From contig CM040442.1 in assembly GCA_022749755.1 (NCBI GenBank), positions 9,088,457 through 9,152,456 of the forward strand: 64,000 nucleotides of DNA. Reading direction: 5' to 3'. Each line of letters opens with the position of its first letter. Positions within the stretch are counted from its first letter, which is position 1. The translations under genes and the position numbers were made by a program. Below are positions 61,431 to 64,000 of this stretch, piece by piece. The stretch is from Azadirachta indica (Eukaryota > Streptophyta > Magnoliopsida > Sapindales > Meliaceae). Below the pieces are notes generated by a model that saw only the letters and a list, made by a program, of their open reading frames with translations, was not told the origin of the DNA and did no database searches.

Positions 61431-64000
61431 TTGTTTTATAATCAGGTAACACTTTTCAACTAGTAACTTAGTTTCCTCCAATACATCATTTATAAATTTT
61501 GTAAAAAAAATAAAAATAACACATAAATACCAATTATTCATATAATATATATATATATCAAATCTCATATCACACCATTTAAAATCTCACACTATTTATA
61601 AGATATAAGTAATGCTATTTGGTTACATGAGTAAAATGATAAATTTTATGAAATAATTTGGTCACACATTGGTCTAATCTTCAGCATACAATAAATTAAT
61701 TATGTAAAAATGCATTTCTTCTAAATAACACAGCCTCTTATTTTATGGTTGATATAATAGTTATTAAGCTGGATATTAAATCAACGAACTCTTGAAATAA
61801 TGACGCTAATTTAATATATGATTGTAAGTCTCATCGAATAGTATTAGTAATATTAACTTTATTTCAAAATACTATAAAAAATACAACAATTTAATTCCCT
61901 CCTGTTTCAAAATACATAAAATAAGTTTCTTTTGAGGATATTTAGATTATGAAAAATTTTGTTCGATAGTAATTTTAATATATATTTTAAAATACTGTAG
62001 AAAATATATATACAAGAACTTAGTTCCCTCTATTTTAACATACATAAAGACAAGTACAAAAAAATAAAAGAAAAATCTCTTAAATTCATTGCAATCACAA
62101 ACTAAAATTAGTAGTTACAATAAATTTGAAGATATATAGTTACATTAATTGCATATATGTGTATATAGGGAAAACAATATACATATTAATTAATATTATT
62201 TACATTAATTAATTTTATTGTTAATGAATTATTAAATATAAATTCTTTTTTTTTTACTTTTTAATGTATTTAAATAATAATATTTTTTATTTTGATAAAT
62301 TATTTCAAGGAAAACAATCATTCTGGTGGGTTTTGGTGACGTATATTTAAAAGTTTTGAATTGCGATTCTAGTTCTATAAGTAATAAGAATCCAATAGAC
62401 AAAATTTTAACAAAGAAATTTGTGAAAGAAAAAAGTGCCAATGTCAATTTTATTGGTAATATAAATTTTATGAAGGTATTAAATGTTTAAGTTATTTAAA
62501 AATTGTTTAAATTATGCTAACACTTATTATAGAATGTAACGAAATATTTTTTCATAACTAATAATAATAGGATGAGAACTTTTTCACCCCAAAACTTTGG
62601 TCAGAAAATAAATTAAATTATGATTTGCTAAATTTTCATAACATTGTTCTTCAAATTCTTCAAACTTGTTCTTCACAAACGTATTAATAACTAAAATGTT
62701 AAAGTTGAATAAACCATATTATTATTTATTATTTTTCTAAATATATAGTACTAAAATATTATCAATCATAATAATAATAGTATGATAACATAGACACAAA
62801 TTACATAGTATTTTTCAACTATTAGCTGATATATCACTTCTAAATTTTGTAAAAAATTGAAAAAAAAAAACTCATTCTAACATTGAAAAGCCAATTATTT
62901 CATATATCAAATCTAATATCACATCATTTAAAATCTCACACTATTTAGAAGCTTTCAGTGGTAGTATTTGGTAGAATGAGTAAAATGATAAATTTTCTGA
63001 AATATTTTAAACATTTAAAACAATGTGAAGTAAGGAATGAATTTTAAAAATATAAATTCTACTTTTTAGACTGAAATATCTTCAACATTTAAAACATGAT
63101 TTTTTTTAAAGCAAGAAACAAAATATGGCATTTTTAATAACAAGAAATGTGTTTAATAAAATACAGCATAAAATTTGATTAACAAAATTATTTTTTTCCT
63201 TCAGTTATATTAAACCTTTAATTAAGACAATAAAATACAAAATATAAAAATTAATAAAAACTAATTATATAATTTTCCATTTTAACTATTGCTCTAGTTG
63301 TGATTTAAACTAATAAAAACTATTCATGATTTTTCCATATGTCATTCATATTTACATTTCACGTATACATAGCTTTGAAAGTCTTCTAAATTCTAGATTT
63401 AACCAGACCTTTATAAGAATATTGATAATTATTATTTTGAATTTTTATGTTGATTGATTTATCTTTTCCAAAAGGATAAGATAGAGTTAAGACATATATT
63501 ACTTTTCAGCACGAAAAACTGTTCATGTCTTGATCATATAATCTTGCGTTGTATGCTTTTGAATTTGGTTACTGTTTGAAACGGTTTCCGTTATTTAATT
63601 CTCATATGTTATATCATAAAACTAAAAGTTGTTAAATTTAAATAAAAAAGTGAGTAATAAATATTAACTGTCGAATAAAAGTAAATATTTACTAAATAAC
63701 TTTTTTTACGGTGCTTTCAAAATATAAAAAAATATATATATAGTTTCAAGTATATTTTACTATAATTTTAATTTTTTTCCCTCATTATCATTATCAGCAT
63801 CAAAATTCTCTTCAATTTTAAATCTTCAAATTTTAATCATATAAATCTTGGAAACTTTTGGAGTTAAAACCAAATGTCTTAAGAGTAATTGATAATGAAG
63901 TTGTTTATGTCAATTCATTTTCCAAAAGGATAAGGTAGTAAACATATTACTTTTTAACACAAAATAGAATAAAACAAATAAGTAATTTGTCCCATACCCT
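61431..64000 (+). repeat. Segmental duplication, right copy (runs off the window)
   Basis: The second copy of the 55.2-59.46 kb unit, without the Mutator-like insertion. It starts at a phrase like ATCAGGTAACACTTTTCAAC, shared with 55214, and is still matching at the last base of the window, so the right boundary is unknown. The 71-codon minus-strand open frame at 62232-62447 is repeat-derived. Confidence 0.75.

Larger units (their letters stand above)
21691..64000 (+). repeat. Complex same-orientation repeat array, landmark GTTTCCTCCAATACATC
   Basis: The landmark, with small variations, occurs at about 21691, 25020, 26661, 27501, 28921, 32663, 34401, 35471, 40119, 46085, 47669, 49639, 51443, 52799, 55239, 58308, 59677 and 61467; a degenerate copy is near 62824. 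All are on the plus strand. It is preceded by AACAATAACTATTATCAAG and GAAATATTTT modules. It is followed by TTTTAAATTTCTAAATTTGC, a block with GACAGAAGCAAAATGC, a GGTAGAATGAGTAAAGTGAT module and ATGAATTTTCATGATATAAA. Larger modules (for example GGCTGCATTTATCATTCTA at about 23232, with counterparts near 39640 and 47190) show units up to ~3.5 kb. The uniform orientation argues for amplification by duplication rather than independent insertions. No coding capacity is seen; the repeat's origin is unknown to me. Confidence 0.8.

Noticed and set aside
1..64000. tRNA, rRNA, CRISPR arrays, organelle DNA insertions, or intact LTR retrotransposons.
   Set aside because: No cloverleaf, rRNA core, regularly spaced short repeats, organelle gene or reverse-transcriptase/integrase reading could be supported anywhere in the window.

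Overview
The window looks like nuclear DNA of a flowering plant, most likely a eudicot. It is very AT-rich, its genes are interrupted by GT-AG introns, and both intact genes are typical plant proteins. I cannot name the species.

Layout. (1) 1-4.6 kb is intergenic: a four-copy array of a ~276-bp tandem repeat (about 225-1360) and a ~0.8-kb element with long inverted repeats (2704-3492). (2) 4608-7804, minus strand, is a four-exon glycosyltransferase family 14 gene (core-2/I-branching or beta-glucuronosyltransferase-like). Its membrane anchor and catalytic domain lie in different frames of exon 1, implying one missing base near 7698-7701. (3) 7.8-14.9 kb is the divergent intergenic region, with an (ATT)n and a (TA)n microsatellite. 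(4) 14919-20524, plus strand, is a complete nine-exon gene for the chloroplast PGR7 / glutamyl-tRNA-reductase-binding protein (382 aa). (5) 20.5-64 kb has no intact gene. Its main content is a complex repeat family. One landmark, GTTTCCTCCAATACATC, is seen 18 times plus one degenerate copy between 21.7 and 62.8 kb, every time in the same orientation. Recurring flanking modules show that the underlying unit is longer, with full copies of roughly 2.5-3.5 kb.

Other sequences are embedded in that array. They include two foldback elements with matching 9-bp target duplications, typical of Mutator-like elements (23628-24473 and 55285-57111), a solitary arm of the first (27565-27890), and a decayed MULE transposase N-terminal fragment (32131-32367). 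There is also a hierarchical tandem repeat (35935-36790), a foldback palindrome (38298-38714), and a CACTA-like subterminal region (44391-44935). An intronless, broken copy of a calumenin-like EF-hand gene (41523-42556) is inserted too. The last 10 kb holds a ~4.5-kb direct segmental duplication that runs off the window end.

The two intact genes are functionally unrelated: cell-wall/arabinogalactan glycan synthesis in the Golgi, and chloroplast tetrapyrrole/photosynthetic regulation. The novelty lies in repeat architecture: a same-orientation, transposon-riddled array whose own paralogous copies serve as empty-site controls for later insertions. All identifications come from reading the sequence and from family knowledge; no database search was run.
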